Assembly: GCF_003853415.1 (NCBI RefSeq)
Contig: NZ_QTPP01000030.1
Coordinates: 34,129-98,128 of the forward strand
Direction of reading: 5' to 3'
DNA from: Burkholderia sp. Bp9142
GTDB lineage: Bacteria; Pseudomonadota; Gammaproteobacteria; Burkholderiales; Burkholderiaceae
Length of the DNA: 64,000 bases
Position 1 is the stretch's first letter. The number at the start of each line of letters is the position of its first letter. Made by a program: the position numbers and the translations under genes. The notes beneath the pieces were generated by a model, which saw only the letters and a program-made list of their open reading frames with translations, was not told the origin of the DNA and did not search any database. This document shows, piece after piece, positions 1 to 8,429 of the stretch.

Positions 1-844
1 TGTAGTCGATCAGCTGGTCGCGGATCAGGTCCTTGCAATCCCAGATCGAGTTGAACACCTCGCCGACCGCGAGCGGCGTCGTCGTGTGCTGGCGGATCAG
101 GCGGAACGCGTCCTGGTTCTCCGCGGGCGTCGCGTCCTCGAGCCAGAACAGGCGATGCGGCTCGAGATCGCGGCCGAGCCGCGCGGCCTCGATCGGCGTG
201 AGCCGGTGATGCGCGTCGTGCAGCAGGTGCGGCGCATCGCCGACCGCGTCGCGCACCTTGCGGAACAGGTCCGGCGTATGGCGCAGGTAAAGCGCGGTGT
301 CCCACGGCTCCTCGGGCGGCAGCCCCTTCTCGGCGGGCTCGTACGCGCCGGCCGTCTTGCCGACGCCGTATACCTTGTCGAGCCCCGGCACGCCCGACTG
401 CACGCGGATCGCGCGATAGCCGGCCTCGATGTGCGCGCGCACCGCGTCGACCGCTTCCTCGTGATCGCGCCCGTTTGCGTGGCCGTACACCATCAGGCCG
501 TCGCGGCTCTTGCCGCCGAGCAGCTGGTAGACGGGCATGCCCGCGAGCTTGCCCAAGATGTCCCACAGCGCCATGTCGATCGCGGCGATCGCCGTCATCG
601 TCACGGGCCCGCGCCGCCAGTACGCGCCGCGATACAGGTATTGCCAGATGTCCTCGATGTTGCGCGGGTCGCGGCCGACGAGGCACGGGAACACGTGGTC
701 CTCCAGGTACGCACGCACCGCGAGCTCGCGCCCGTTGAGCGTCGCGTCGCCGAGGCCGTAGACGCCCTCGTCGGTCACGATCTTCACCGTCACGAAGTTC
801 CGGCCCGGACACGTGACGATGGTCTGCAAGCGTTCGATTTTCAC
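1..844 (-). CDS. D-mannonate dehydratase-like enolase superfamily protein (3' end outside window)
   Basis: Mandelate racemase/enolase superfamily member of the ManD (RspA-like) group, which dehydrates D-mannonate (some members D-gluconate) to a 2-keto-3-deoxy sugar acid. About 281 N-terminal residues are visible; the C-terminal part lies beyond position 1. The protein begins MKIERLQTIVTCPGRN and carries the ManD-typical RVQSGVPGL stretch, followed by the Mg2+-ligand segments LLHDAHH, FWLEDATP and VGEVFNS, so the three acidic metal ligands appear intact. The GTG start at 844 is chosen because GGAGGAGCGCA sits directly before it. It lies 28 bp after the GntR regulator gene on the same strand, so the two are probably co-transcribed, with a sugar-acid dehydrogenase and permease divergent. 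The substrate (mannonate or gluconate) cannot be decided from sequence. Confidence 0.85.
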   Translation of the reverse strand, partial: MKIERLQTIVTCPGRNFVTVKIVTDEGVYGLGDATLNGRELAVRAYLEDHVFPCLVGRDPRNIEDIWQYLYRGAYWRRGPVTMTAIAAIDMALWDILGKLAGMPVYQLLGGKSRDGLMVYGHANGRDHEEAVDAVRAHIEAGYRAIRVQSGVPGLDKVYGVGKTAGAYEPAEKGLPPEEPWDTALYLRHTPDLFRKVRDAVGDAPHLLHDAHHRLTPIEAARLGRDLEPHRLFWLEDATPAENQDAFRLIRQHTTTPLAVGEVFNSIWDCKDLIRDQLIDY

Positions 845-872
845 TGCGCTCCTCCAGCGGGCGTTTCAGATG

Positions 873-1604
873 TCAGTCGACAAAGTAATGGGGCGCGCGG
901 CTGCGCACTTCCGGCAGATGCGAGCCGATCCGGTCAACGTGCGCCGCGACCGATGCGCCGAGCAGCGCCATGTTGCGCGACGCGATGTGCGCGAGGATCT
1001 GCTCGTGTTCCTGCAGCGCGCGCCGCGCGTGATCCTCGACGCGGTCGAGCAGCAGCCAGCGCACGCGGTCGAACTGGCGCTTCATCGGCTGCAGCATTTC
1101 CCACACGTGCGGCCGGCCCGCGAACGCGAACATCCGGCCGTGCATCGCCTCGTCGAGCGCGAAGAACGCTTCGACATCGCCGGCGTCCACGGCCGCGCGC
1201 TGCGCGTCGATGATCCGCGACAACTCCGCGAGCTGCGCCGGCGTGATCTTCTGCGCGAGCTCGACGTGGTTCGCGCATTCCAGCGTGCTGCGCGCGAAGC
1301 GCCCTTCCTCGAGGATCGACACCGGAATCGGCGCGACCAGCGTGCCGACCTTGCGGATGATCTGCACGAGCCGCTCGTCGGCAAGCTGCGCGAACGCTTC
1401 GCGCACCGGCGTGCGGCTGACCTTGATCGTCGTGGAGATCACCGCCTCCGACAGCGCGGTGCGCGGCGGCAGCGCGCCGCGCACGATCGCGTGGCGCAGC
1501 AGCGCATGCACCTGCTCCGTATACGACCGGCTCTCGTCCAGCGAGAACCCCTGCAACGCCGTGACCACGACGTCCGCTTCTTCCAGTGCTGCCGTTTCGC
1601 TCAT
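873..1604 (-). CDS. GntR family regulator, FCD (FadR-like) subfamily
   Basis: A 243-residue repressor-type regulator. The N-terminal winged helix covers roughly residues 15-90 (ALLRHAIVRGALPPRTALSE, then VSRTPVREAFAQLADERLV, the GntR recognition-helix pattern). The C-terminal all-helical FCD ligand domain covers about residues 100-230 and contains histidines typical of metal-binding FCD proteins (DEAMHGRMFAFAGRPHVWEM). The ATG at 1604 is preferred over an upstream in-frame codon near 1649, because the longer form would translate through the operator-like palindrome. It is followed at 28 bp by the ManD-like gene and divergent from the dehydrogenase. FCD regulators in such loci usually respond to the sugar acid or its keto-deoxy product; that role is inferred here from context. 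Confidence 0.9.
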   Translation of the reverse strand: MSETAALEEADVVVTALQGFSLDESRSYTEQVHALLRHAIVRGALPPRTALSEAVISTTIKVSRTPVREAFAQLADERLVQIIRKVGTLVAPIPVSILEEGRFARSTLECANHVELAQKITPAQLAELSRIIDAQRAAVDAGDVEAFFALDEAMHGRMFAFAGRPHVWEMLQPMKRQFDRVRWLLLDRVEDHARRALQEHEQILAHIASRNMALLGASVAAHVDRIGSHLPEVRSRAPHYFVD

Positions 1605-1633
1605 GGTTGCGATTGATCCGACTCGATATCGAT

Positions 1634-1648
1634 ATCTACCATGGTACA
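1634..1648. promoter_or_regulatory. Operator-like palindrome, copy 1 (GntR site candidate)
   Basis: The sequence ATCTACCATGGTACA contains the perfect palindrome TACCATGGTA. An identical 15-mer occurs at 1730-1744 in the same divergent promoter. This copy lies 30 bp upstream of the GntR start, in the right place for autoregulation. Assignment to the adjacent GntR protein is inference. Confidence 0.6.
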
Positions 1649-1729
1649 TAAATGGCTAAACTCAGGCGATCTAGCGTTTACACCGATAACTTCGACGTGA
1701 AACTCGAAATAACCTGCACGCATTCCGCC

Positions 1730-1744
1730 ATCTACCATGGTACA
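1730..1744. promoter_or_regulatory. Operator-like palindrome, copy 2 (GntR site candidate)
   Basis: Identical to the 15-mer at 1634-1648, 96 bp away (about nine helical turns). It ends 17 bp before the ATG of the dehydrogenase gene, where a bound repressor would block transcription. Twin sites at this spacing would allow looping between the two promoters. Confidence 0.6.
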
Positions 1745-1761
1745 AACCGTTACCGATCCCC

Positions 1762-3225
1762 ATGTCATCCGCCCCCGATTTCCTGAACACCGCGCCGCCC
1801 GGCACGCGCCGCCCCGGCTATGACCGGCGGGCGGTCCGCACCGGCATCGTCCATCTCGGCCTCGGCGCGTTCCATCGCGCGCACCAGGCGCTGCATACGG
1901 AAACGGTGCTCGAACAGGGCGATCTGCGTTGGGGCATCGTCGGCGTCGAGTTGCGGCGGCGCCATACCGTCGACCTGCTCGCCGCGCAGGATCACCTGTA
2001 CACGGTGACCGAACGCGACGGCCACGGCGCACGCACGCGCATCGTCGGCGCGGTGCACGACGCGCTGTTCGCGCCCGAATCGCTGCCCGCGCTGCTCGCG
2101 CTGATCGCCGATCCGGCCGTGTCGATCGTCAGCCTGACCGTGACCGAGAAAGGCTATTGCCGCCGTCCCGGCGGCGGTCTCGATGCCGACGATCCCGCGA
2201 TCCGGCAGGATCTCGCGACGCCCGACACACCGCGCACCGCGCTCGGCGTGATCGCGGCCGGCCTGCGCCTGCGGCCGGCCCATGCACCGCTGACCGTCGT
2301 CTGCTGCGACAACATGACGTCGAACGGCGACACGCTGCGCGCGCTGCTGATCGACTACGTGCAACGCATCGACGGCGCGCTCGCGCGGCGCATCCGCGAC
2401 GACGTCGCGTTCCCGAACAGCATGGTCGACCGGATCGTGCCGGCCGCGACGCCCGAATCGCTCGACTGGGCGCACGCGCATCTCGGCGCGCGCGACGCGG
2501 CCGCGATCGTCTGCGAGCCGTTCTCGCAATGGGTGATCGAGGATCGCTTCGCCGGCCCGCGCCCGCGCTGGGAAGACGCCGGCGCGCACCTCGTCGGCGA
2601 CGTGCGGCCCTACGAAACGATGAAGCTGCGGCTGCTGAACGGCTCGCATTCGGCAATCGCGTATGCGGGGCAATTGCGCGGCCGCGCGACCGTGTCGGAT
2701 GCGATGGCCGATCCGGCGATCGCGGCACTCGTCGACGGCGTGATGACGCGCGACCTGCTCGCGACCGTCGACGTGCCGTCCGGTTACGACGCGCACGGCT
2801 ATTGCGCGACGCTCGTGCAGCGCTTCCGCAATCCGACGCTCGCGCATCGCACCGAACAGATCGCGATGGACGGCACGCAGAAGGTGCCGCTGCGCTGGCT
2901 GCCGGCACTCGGCGAAAGCGCGGCGGCCGGCGTCGAGCGCCCGTACCTGGAACGCGCGCTCGCGCTGTGGCTGCACTACGTCGCCACCGCGCGCGACGAA
3001 GCGGGCCGCGCACTCGCGATCAGCGATCCGGGCGCGGCCGCGCTCGGCGCGACGCTGTCTGATGCCGGCGATGCAACCGGCGCGGTTCGGGCCGCACTCG
3101 GCAGCACGGCGCTCGCCGGTTCGACGGCGTGGCCCGATGCGTTGATCGCGCGTGTCGGTGCGCATCTGTCGATGCTGCGCACGCATGGCACCGACGCGCT
3201 GCTCGCGCCGCTGCACGCGCGCTGA
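1762..3225 (+). CDS. Mannitol dehydrogenase family oxidoreductase (fructuronate reductase/UxuB type)
   Basis: A 487-residue long-chain NAD(P)-dependent polyol dehydrogenase. The Rossmann domain begins near residue 30 with HLGLGAFHRAHQA. DNMTSNG and FPNSMVDRIVP follow near residues 180 and 220, and the catalytic segment KLRLLNGSHSAIAY near residue 290 supplies the lysine, asparagine and histidine of the family active site. Length fits fructuronate reductase, D-mannonate oxidoreductase and arabinitol dehydrogenase alike. Beside a ManD-like dehydratase, oxidoreduction between D-mannonate and D-fructuronate is the most economical role, but a polyol substrate is possible. It is divergent from the GntR regulator and probably leads a transcript with the MFS permease 140 bp downstream. 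Confidence 0.85.
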   Translation: MSSAPDFLNTAPPGTRRPGYDRRAVRTGIVHLGLGAFHRAHQALHTETVLEQGDLRWGIVGVELRRRHTVDLLAAQDHLYTVTERDGHGARTRIVGAVHDALFAPESLPALLALIADPAVSIVSLTVTEKGYCRRPGGGLDADDPAIRQDLATPDTPRTALGVIAAGLRLRPAHAPLTVVCCDNMTSNGDTLRALLIDYVQRIDGALARRIRDDVAFPNSMVDRIVPAATPESLDWAHAHLGARDAAAIVCEPFSQWVIEDRFAGPRPRWEDAGAHLVGDVRPYETMKLRLLNGSHSAIAYAGQLRGRATVSDAMADPAIAALVDGVMTRDLLATVDVPSGYDAHGYCATLVQRFRNPTLAHRTEQIAMDGTQKVPLRWLPALGESAAAGVERPYLERALALWLHYVATARDEAGRALAISDPGAAALGATLSDAGDATGAVRAALGSTALAGSTAWPDALIARVGAHLSMLRTHGTDALLAPLHAR

Positions 3226-3365
3226 ACGAACGCTCACCCCGATTCGCCGCAACCGAAGCGAATCGCGCAATCCCCCTGCCCGCCGCGCTCCGTAACGACG
3301 CGGCGAACGATCGACAAGACAAGACATGACATGACGGCCGACCCACCGGCACGAAGGAGACAGAC

Positions 3366-4667
3366 ATGAAGCAGAAGTCGCAGGCGTGGTTCACGGTGTT
3401 CCTGCTGTTCCTGGTGTACGGGATCAACTATCTCGACCGCGTCGCGCTGTCGATCGTCGCGCCGATCGTGCAGACCGATCTCGGCATCGACGCCGCGCAG
3501 ATGGGTCTCGTGTTCAGCACGTTCTTCATCGGCTACGCGCTGTTCAATTTCATCGGCGGGCTCGCGTCCGACCGGCTCGGGCCGAAGCTCGTATACGTGC
3601 TGGCGGTCGGACTGTGGTCGGTGTTCTGCGGGATGACCGCGCTCACCGTCGGCTTCGTGAGCCTGCTGATCGTGCGGCTGCTGTTCGGCATGGCCGAAGG
3701 GCCGCTGTGCTCGGCCGCGAACAAGATGGTCAACAACTGGCTGCCGCGCGACGGCGCCGCGACCGCGATGGGCCTGCTCAGCGCCGGCTCGCCGCTCGGC
3801 GGCGCGATCGCCGGGCCGATCGTCGGCCTGCTGGCCGCGCAGTTCGGCTGGCGGCCGGCGTTCTGGATCGTATGCGCGATCGGACTCGTGTGGGTCGTCG
3901 TGTGGATGATGTCGACGTCGGACCGCCCGGCCACACCGGTCGGCGACGCAACGCGCGCGTCCGCCGCAACGGCCGCGGTCGCCCACGCGCCTGCCGCCGC
4001 CGGCGCCGGCGCCGGCGCGGCAACGTCGACGCACACGCTGTCGCATTACGTGCGCCAGCCGCGCATCCTCGCGACGGCCGCCGCGTTCTTCAGCTACAAC
4101 TACGTGCTGTTCTTCTTCCTGAGCTGGTTCCCGAGCTACCTCGTGCGCGCGCACCATCTGAACATCAAGGAGATGAGCGTCGCCACCGTCGTGCCCTGGC
4201 TCGTCGGCACGGTCGGCCTCGCGTGCGGCGGCGCGATCTCGGATGCGCTGTACCGGCTCACCGGCAACCTGCTGCTGTCGCGCCGGATCGTGCTCGTCAC
4301 CTGCCTGCTCGGCGCCGGCGCGTGCGTGGCCGTCGCGGGCACCGTGCAGTCGACGCAGGGCGCGGTCGCGCTGATGTCGGTGTCGCTGTTCTTCCTGTAC
4401 GTGACGGGCGCGATCTACTGGGCGATCGTGCAGGACGTCGTGCACCCGGCCCGCGTCGGCGGCGTCAGCGGTTTCCTGCATTGCATGGGCAGCCTGTCGG
4501 GCGTGATCGGGCCGGCCGTGACCGGCTTCATCGTCGAGCGCAGCGGCTCGTTCGCGTCCGCGTTCGTGCTGGCCGGCGCGATCGCACTCGCGGGCGCGGT
4601 GCTGGCCGCCGTGTTCGTGCGCAACGCGCGGCCGTCGGAAGTGCTGCGCGAACGCACCGTGCACTGA
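3366..4667 (+). CDS. MFS transporter, ACS family (hexuronate/aldonate:H+ symporter type)
   Basis: A 433-residue 12-TM permease. It opens with NYLDRVALSIVAPIVQTDLGI, the typical TM1 of the anion:cation symporter family (ExuT, GudP, GarP relatives), and has the cytoplasmic-loop motif GGLASDRLGPK between TM2 and TM3. A long alanine/glycine-rich insert near residues 195-220 forms the central loop. A strong ribosome site (AAGGAGACAGAC) precedes the ATG. Its position behind the dehydrogenase and in the GntR locus points to uptake of the sugar acid catabolised by these enzymes; the exact substrate is unknown. Confidence 0.85.
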   Translation: MKQKSQAWFTVFLLFLVYGINYLDRVALSIVAPIVQTDLGIDAAQMGLVFSTFFIGYALFNFIGGLASDRLGPKLVYVLAVGLWSVFCGMTALTVGFVSLLIVRLLFGMAEGPLCSAANKMVNNWLPRDGAATAMGLLSAGSPLGGAIAGPIVGLLAAQFGWRPAFWIVCAIGLVWVVVWMMSTSDRPATPVGDATRASAATAAVAHAPAAAGAGAGAATSTHTLSHYVRQPRILATAAAFFSYNYVLFFFLSWFPSYLVRAHHLNIKEMSVATVVPWLVGTVGLACGGAISDALYRLTGNLLLSRRIVLVTCLLGAGACVAVAGTVQSTQGAVALMSVSLFFLYVTGAIYWAIVQDVVHPARVGGVSGFLHCMGSLSGVIGPAVTGFIVERSGSFASAFVLAGAIALAGAVLAAVFVRNARPSEVLRERTVH

Positions 4668-4881
4668 TGTCGTACGCTTGATGAAGGCCGCGTGGTGCCG
4701 CATGAAGCGGCATCGCGCGGCCTTGTCGTTTCAGCCAATCATCGGACCCTCGAATATCTCCCATCCGATATCGTGATTTCCGGTATCGATCGCGCGCCTC
4801 TAGACTGGCTACGCGATGGCGACGCTGCGCAGCGGCACGGCAATGCGGCACGCCCCCACAAAAACGATATGGGAGAGTTCG

Positions 4882-5673
4882 ATGTCCGACCGGCATGCGC
4901 GCCGCGGCGCGCTCAAGACCCTCGGCCTCGCGGCCGGCACCGCACTGCTCGGCGCCTCGCGCGTCGCCCATGCGGCGACACCCGAACCCGGCGCGCTGCT
5001 GCCTGGCGGCGCGACGCGCATCGCCGACCTCACCCGTCGCCTCGCGGCCACGCCGAGACGGCGCGACTTCAAGACGGTGCCGATGATCGTCGAGCGTCCC
5101 GATCAATGGGATCACGCGGCACTCATGGAAGTGATCGGCTATCGCGGCGGCCCGAAGCAGGTGTGGGACAACACCGAGCTCGGCGGCCCGTGGCTGAACC
5201 TGATGCGCAATGCGCTGAACGCGCAGATCTGGGCATTCGGCCATCCGGACTTCCTCGTCGTGTCCGCCACGCACGGCACCGCGCACCTCGCGCTGTTCGA
5301 TCAAGCCGCGTGGGACAAATACGGCCTCGCGACATTCGCGGGCGCAGCGTTCCCGGCCAACACGCTGCTCGCCGCGAAACCCGCGCAGTCGAAGGACGCC
5401 AACGACCACGAACTGGCCGACGGCGCGTTCTCGTCGCACGACAACAGCATCGCCGCGCTGCTGCAGCGCGGCGTCGTGTTCCTGTCGTGCCACAACGCGA
5501 TCTGGGAGCTCGCTGAACGGCTCGATCGCGCGAACGCGAATCCGGACAAGCTGCCGCTCGACGCACTCGCCGCCGACCTGACCAACCACGTGATTCCGTC
5601 GGCGATCGTCACGCCGGGCGCGGTCGGCACGCTGCCCGAGCTGCAGCACGCCGGTTTCACTTACGCGAAGTGA
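4882..5673 (+). CDS. Tat-exported DsrE-like protein
   Basis: A 263-residue protein of no named function. Residues 1-32 form a twin-arginine-type signal (RHARRGALKTLGLAAG, then an AHA-A cleavage region). The remainder resembles the DsrE/DsrF sulfur-relay fold. DFLVVSATHGTAHLALF matches the family's second strand. GVVFLSCHNAIWELAERL contains the single cysteine at the position where DsrE-like proteins keep theirs. The end, IVTPGAVGTLPELQHAGFTYAK, matches the usual closing pattern of a valine-rich strand, LQ helix and G-[FY]-x-Y-[IA]-K. The start at 4882 has GGGAGAG before it; a start at 4816 would spoil the signal peptide. The stop overlaps the next gene's GTG (GTGA), so it heads a coupled four-gene operon with a binding protein and two c-type cytochromes. 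A periplasmic sulfur-handling role is inferred. Confidence 0.65.
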   Translation: MSDRHARRGALKTLGLAAGTALLGASRVAHAATPEPGALLPGGATRIADLTRRLAATPRRRDFKTVPMIVERPDQWDHAALMEVIGYRGGPKQVWDNTELGGPWLNLMRNALNAQIWAFGHPDFLVVSATHGTAHLALFDQAAWDKYGLATFAGAAFPANTLLAAKPAQSKDANDHELADGAFSSHDNSIAALLQRGVVFLSCHNAIWELAERLDRANANPDKLPLDALAADLTNHVIPSAIVTPGAVGTLPELQHAGFTYAK

Positions 5674-6734
5674 CGCGCGCCATGACATCGATCCGCACGC
5701 GTTCTCCCTTGCAACGCCGGTGGCGCACGGTGCTGCATGCCGCGCTGGCCGCGCTCTGCTGCACGTCGGCGCTGTCGCTCGCCGCACCGGGCGACACGTC
5801 GACCCGCATCTTTCCGCCCTGGCAGGACGGCCGCAACAACGACGCGACGAATCGCGGCCTCGAATTCACCGTGCCGCAGGTCGACGTGCTCGCCGACTTC
5901 CACGGCGACCTCACCGCGCCGAAGCTCGTGCTGTACGTCGGCGGCAACTACTTCTTCGCGATGGCGCCGCTCGTCGCGCAGTTCGAGGCAGACCATCCCG
6001 AATACCGCGGCCGCCTCTACTGGGAAACGATCCCGCCCGGCCTGCTCGTGAAGCAGATTCACGCGGGCGGCACGATCACCGTCGGCAACATGACGTGGAC
6101 GGTCAGGCCCGACGCGTATTTCGCCGGACTCGGCAAGATCGACGACCTGATCGCGGACGGCACGCTCGAAGGCCCGGCGGTGCCCTACGTGACAAACCAG
6201 CTGACGATCATGGTTCGCGCGGGCAATCCGAAGCACATCGCGTCGCTGAACGATCTCGCGCGGCCCGACGTGAAGCTCGCGATGCCGAACCCGGCATTCG
6301 AGGGCGTCGCGCGGCAGATCCGCGCGTCGCTCGTGAAGGCCGGCGGCGATCCGCTCGCGCGCACCGTCTACGACGACAAGGTGCGCGCCGGCACGACCGA
6401 GCTCACGCACATCCATCACCGGGAAACCGCGCTGTTCCTGATGCAGGGTCGTGCGGACGCCGGCGTGCTGTGGCAATCGGAAGCGGCGTTCCAGGAACAG
6501 GTCGGGCATCCGCTGATGCACATCGACATTCCGTCCGCACACAATACGACGGCGATCTATGCAGGCGCGATGGTGAAGCACGCACCGCATCCGGAAGCCG
6601 CGCGCGCGTGGCTCGCGTTCATCCGGTCGCCCGAGGCATTCCGGATTTTCGCGCGCTACGGCTTCGGGCAGTACGACGCGACGGCGCCGACGCCGCATCT
6701 TGCGCCACGGCAGGACCGGCCCGACGCGGGCTGA
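5670..6734 (+). CDS. ModA/sulfate-type periplasmic substrate-binding protein (orphan)
   Basis: A 354-residue exported binding protein of type-2 periplasmic fold. After a signal peptide ending near SALSLAAP, the pattern KLVLYVGGNYFFAMAPLVAQFE followed by GNMTWTVRPDAYFAG, LTIMVRAGNP and LARPDVKLAMPNPAFEG is that of the ModA/tungstate/sulfate-binding group. DAGVLWQSEAAFQEQ and AIYAGAMVKHAPHPEAARAWLAFI match the closing part. The GTG start overlaps the preceding TGA; an ATG at 5682 is a weaker alternative. No permease or ATPase gene follows, so it may deliver or sense a ligand for the neighbouring cytochromes. The ligand is not predictable; an oxyanion such as thiosulfate, sulfate or molybdate is plausible from the fold. 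Confidence 0.75.
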   Translation: MTRAMTSIRTRSPLQRRWRTVLHAALAALCCTSALSLAAPGDTSTRIFPPWQDGRNNDATNRGLEFTVPQVDVLADFHGDLTAPKLVLYVGGNYFFAMAPLVAQFEADHPEYRGRLYWETIPPGLLVKQIHAGGTITVGNMTWTVRPDAYFAGLGKIDDLIADGTLEGPAVPYVTNQLTIMVRAGNPKHIASLNDLARPDVKLAMPNPAFEGVARQIRASLVKAGGDPLARTVYDDKVRAGTTELTHIHHRETALFLMQGRADAGVLWQSEAAFQEQVGHPLMHIDIPSAHNTTAIYAGAMVKHAPHPEAARAWLAFIRSPEAFRIFARYGFGQYDATAPTPHLAPRQDRPDAG

Positions 6735-6780
6735 CCGCGCGGGCACACGCGCAACAAGACAGACAACAAGGAGGGGACAC

Positions 6781-7467
6781 GTGAACGATTCGGTCGACAT
6801 CGCACGACGCCGGTTCGCGCCGCTGCTGCTCGCCGCGGCCGCGCTGCTGGCGGGCAACGCCCGCGCGGACGGCATCGCGCTCGGCAAGACGATCGCCACC
6901 CAGGGTACGGCGACGGGCGTGGCCGCATGCATCGGCTGCCACGGCGCACTGGGCGAAGGCAACGCAGCCGCCGGCTTCCCGCGTCTCGCCGGCACGAACG
7001 CAGCCTACCTGTCCGCGCAACTCGCCGCGTTCGCGGACGGCAGCCGCCAGAACCCGGTCATGCAGCCGCTCGCGAAACTGCTGTCGCCGCACGATCGCGA
7101 CGCGGTCTCCGCGTATTTCGCGAGCCTGCCCGCGCCGCCCGCCATCACCGTGTCCGACGCCGCCTCGATCGATCCGGCGAACACCGGTGCATGGCTCGTG
7201 ACACGCGGACGCTGGTCGCAGGGCCTGCCCGCGTGCGCGCAATGCCACGGCGCGGGCGGCCTCGGCGTGGGCACCGCGTTTCCGCCGCTCGCCGGCCAGC
7301 CGGCCGCATATATCGCGGGCCAGTTGAACGGCTGGAAGCACGGCACGCGGGCACCCGGCCCGATGGCGCTGATGCCGATGATCGCCGGCAAGCTGTCCGA
7401 CACCGATATCGACGCGGTGGCCGCCTACTATGCGCGCGGCGGCGCCGCGAACGGAGAAAAACAATGA
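6781..7467 (+). CDS. Dihaem cytochrome c, c4/TsdB-like
   Basis: A 228-residue periplasmic cytochrome. The signal peptide ends near GNARAD. Two c-type haem sites (CIGCH near residue 50 and CAQCH near residue 150) lie in two similar domains, each with downstream FPRLAGTNAAYLSAQL or FPPLAGQPAAYIAGQL, the signature of cytochrome c4-type proteins. Methionines in NPVMQPLA and LMPMIAGKL are likely sixth ligands. TsdB proteins are of this type and accept electrons from TsdA. The GTG start follows AAGGAGGGG, and the stop overlaps the next ATG (ATGA), so it is translationally coupled to the TsdA-like gene. Confidence 0.85.
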   Translation: MNDSVDIARRRFAPLLLAAAALLAGNARADGIALGKTIATQGTATGVAACIGCHGALGEGNAAAGFPRLAGTNAAYLSAQLAAFADGSRQNPVMQPLAKLLSPHDRDAVSAYFASLPAPPAITVSDAASIDPANTGAWLVTRGRWSQGLPACAQCHGAGGLGVGTAFPPLAGQPAAYIAGQLNGWKHGTRAPGPMALMPMIAGKLSDTDIDAVAAYYARGGAANGEKQ

Positions 7468-8402
7468 TCGACCGCACGAAGCTGATCCGCGGCGCGCGCG
7501 CCGCGCTGCTCGGCGCGGCCTGGCTGCCCGCGCTCGCCTGCGCGGCCGCGCCGCAGGACGCGCCGGCCGCCGCTTCCGCACCCGCGGCGGCGACCCTGCC
7601 CGCCGCGGCGGCGAAGCCGTTCATGCCGCCCGCCGAATCCGCGATACCGGCCGACGACTTCGGCAAGACCGTGAAGCTCGGCGAGCAGATCTTCCTGCAC
7701 ACGCCCGCGTACGCGGGCAAGTACGTCGGCAACAAGCTGACCTGCGCGAGCTGCCACCTCGACGCGGGCCGCCGGCCCGATTCGGGCCCGATGTGGGCCG
7801 CGTACCTGCTGTACCCGGCCTACCGCATCAAGAATGGCCACGTGAACACGTTCGCCGAGCGCCTGCAGGGGTGCTTCAGATACAGCATGAACGGCAAGGC
7901 GCCGCCGGCCGGCGACCCGATCCTCGTTGCGCTCGAAACCTATTCGTACTGGCTCGCGAAGGGCGCGCCGGTCGGCATGAAGCTGCCCGGCCAGGGTTTC
8001 CCGAAACTGCCGCCGCCCGCGCAGAAGGCCGACTACGCGCGCGGCGCCGCCGTCTATACGCAGCACTGCGCGCTGTGTCACGGCGCGGACGGCCAGGGAC
8101 AGTCGAGCGGCGGCAAGCCGGTCTTTCCGGCGCTGTGGGGCGCGCGCTCGTTCAACTGGGGCGCGGGGATGGGCGACATCCGCAACGCGGCCGGCTTCGT
8201 GAAGGCCAACATGCCGCTCGGGCTCGGCGGCACGCTGACCGATCAGGAAGCGTGGGACGTCGCGACCTTCATGGACAGCCACGAGCGTCCGCAAGACCCG
8301 CGCTTCACCGGCTCGGTGCAGGACACGCGCGCGAAATTCCACGATTCGCCCGACTCGATGTACGGGCGCGAGGTGAACGGCCGCGTGCTCGGCGCGCCAT
8401 GA
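7464..8402 (+). CDS. TsdA-like dihaem cytochrome c (thiosulfate dehydrogenase/tetrathionate reductase family)
   Basis: A 312-residue exported dihaem cytochrome. After an Ala-rich signal region, haem site 1 is CASCH (in LTCASCHLDAGRRPDSGPM). YLLYPAYRIKNGHVNTFAER and then GCFRYSMNGKAPP carry the cysteine expected as the unusual distal haem ligand of TsdA. SYWLAKGAPVGMKLPGQG, the second site CALCH, and KANMPLGLGGTLTD with its candidate Met/Lys ligands complete the family pattern. TsdA enzymes interconvert thiosulfate and tetrathionate. Overlap with the c4-type gene by ATGA supports a TsdBA electron-transfer pair. The other two operon genes are not standard tsd partners, so substrate identity remains open. 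Confidence 0.8.
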   Translation: MIDRTKLIRGARAALLGAAWLPALACAAAPQDAPAAASAPAAATLPAAAAKPFMPPAESAIPADDFGKTVKLGEQIFLHTPAYAGKYVGNKLTCASCHLDAGRRPDSGPMWAAYLLYPAYRIKNGHVNTFAERLQGCFRYSMNGKAPPAGDPILVALETYSYWLAKGAPVGMKLPGQGFPKLPPPAQKADYARGAAVYTQHCALCHGADGQGQSSGGKPVFPALWGARSFNWGAGMGDIRNAAGFVKANMPLGLGGTLTDQEAWDVATFMDSHERPQDPRFTGSVQDTRAKFHDSPDSMYGREVNGRVLGAP

Positions 8403-8429
8403 CGCCCGTTCGGCACACGGCCCGCGTGA

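Noticed and set aside
1765..3327. Long open frame on the minus strand opposite the dehydrogenase gene
   Set aside because: High-GC DNA leaves stop-free antisense frames. The product is Arg/His/Ala-rich with no recognisable motif, while the opposite strand encodes a clear enzyme.
4768..4806. Promoter of the DsrE-like operon (TTTCCG and TAGACT near 4777-4806)
   Set aside because: The match to sigma-70 elements is weak, and CCGATATCG/CCGGTATCG repeats nearby are short. Not strong enough to list as a feature.
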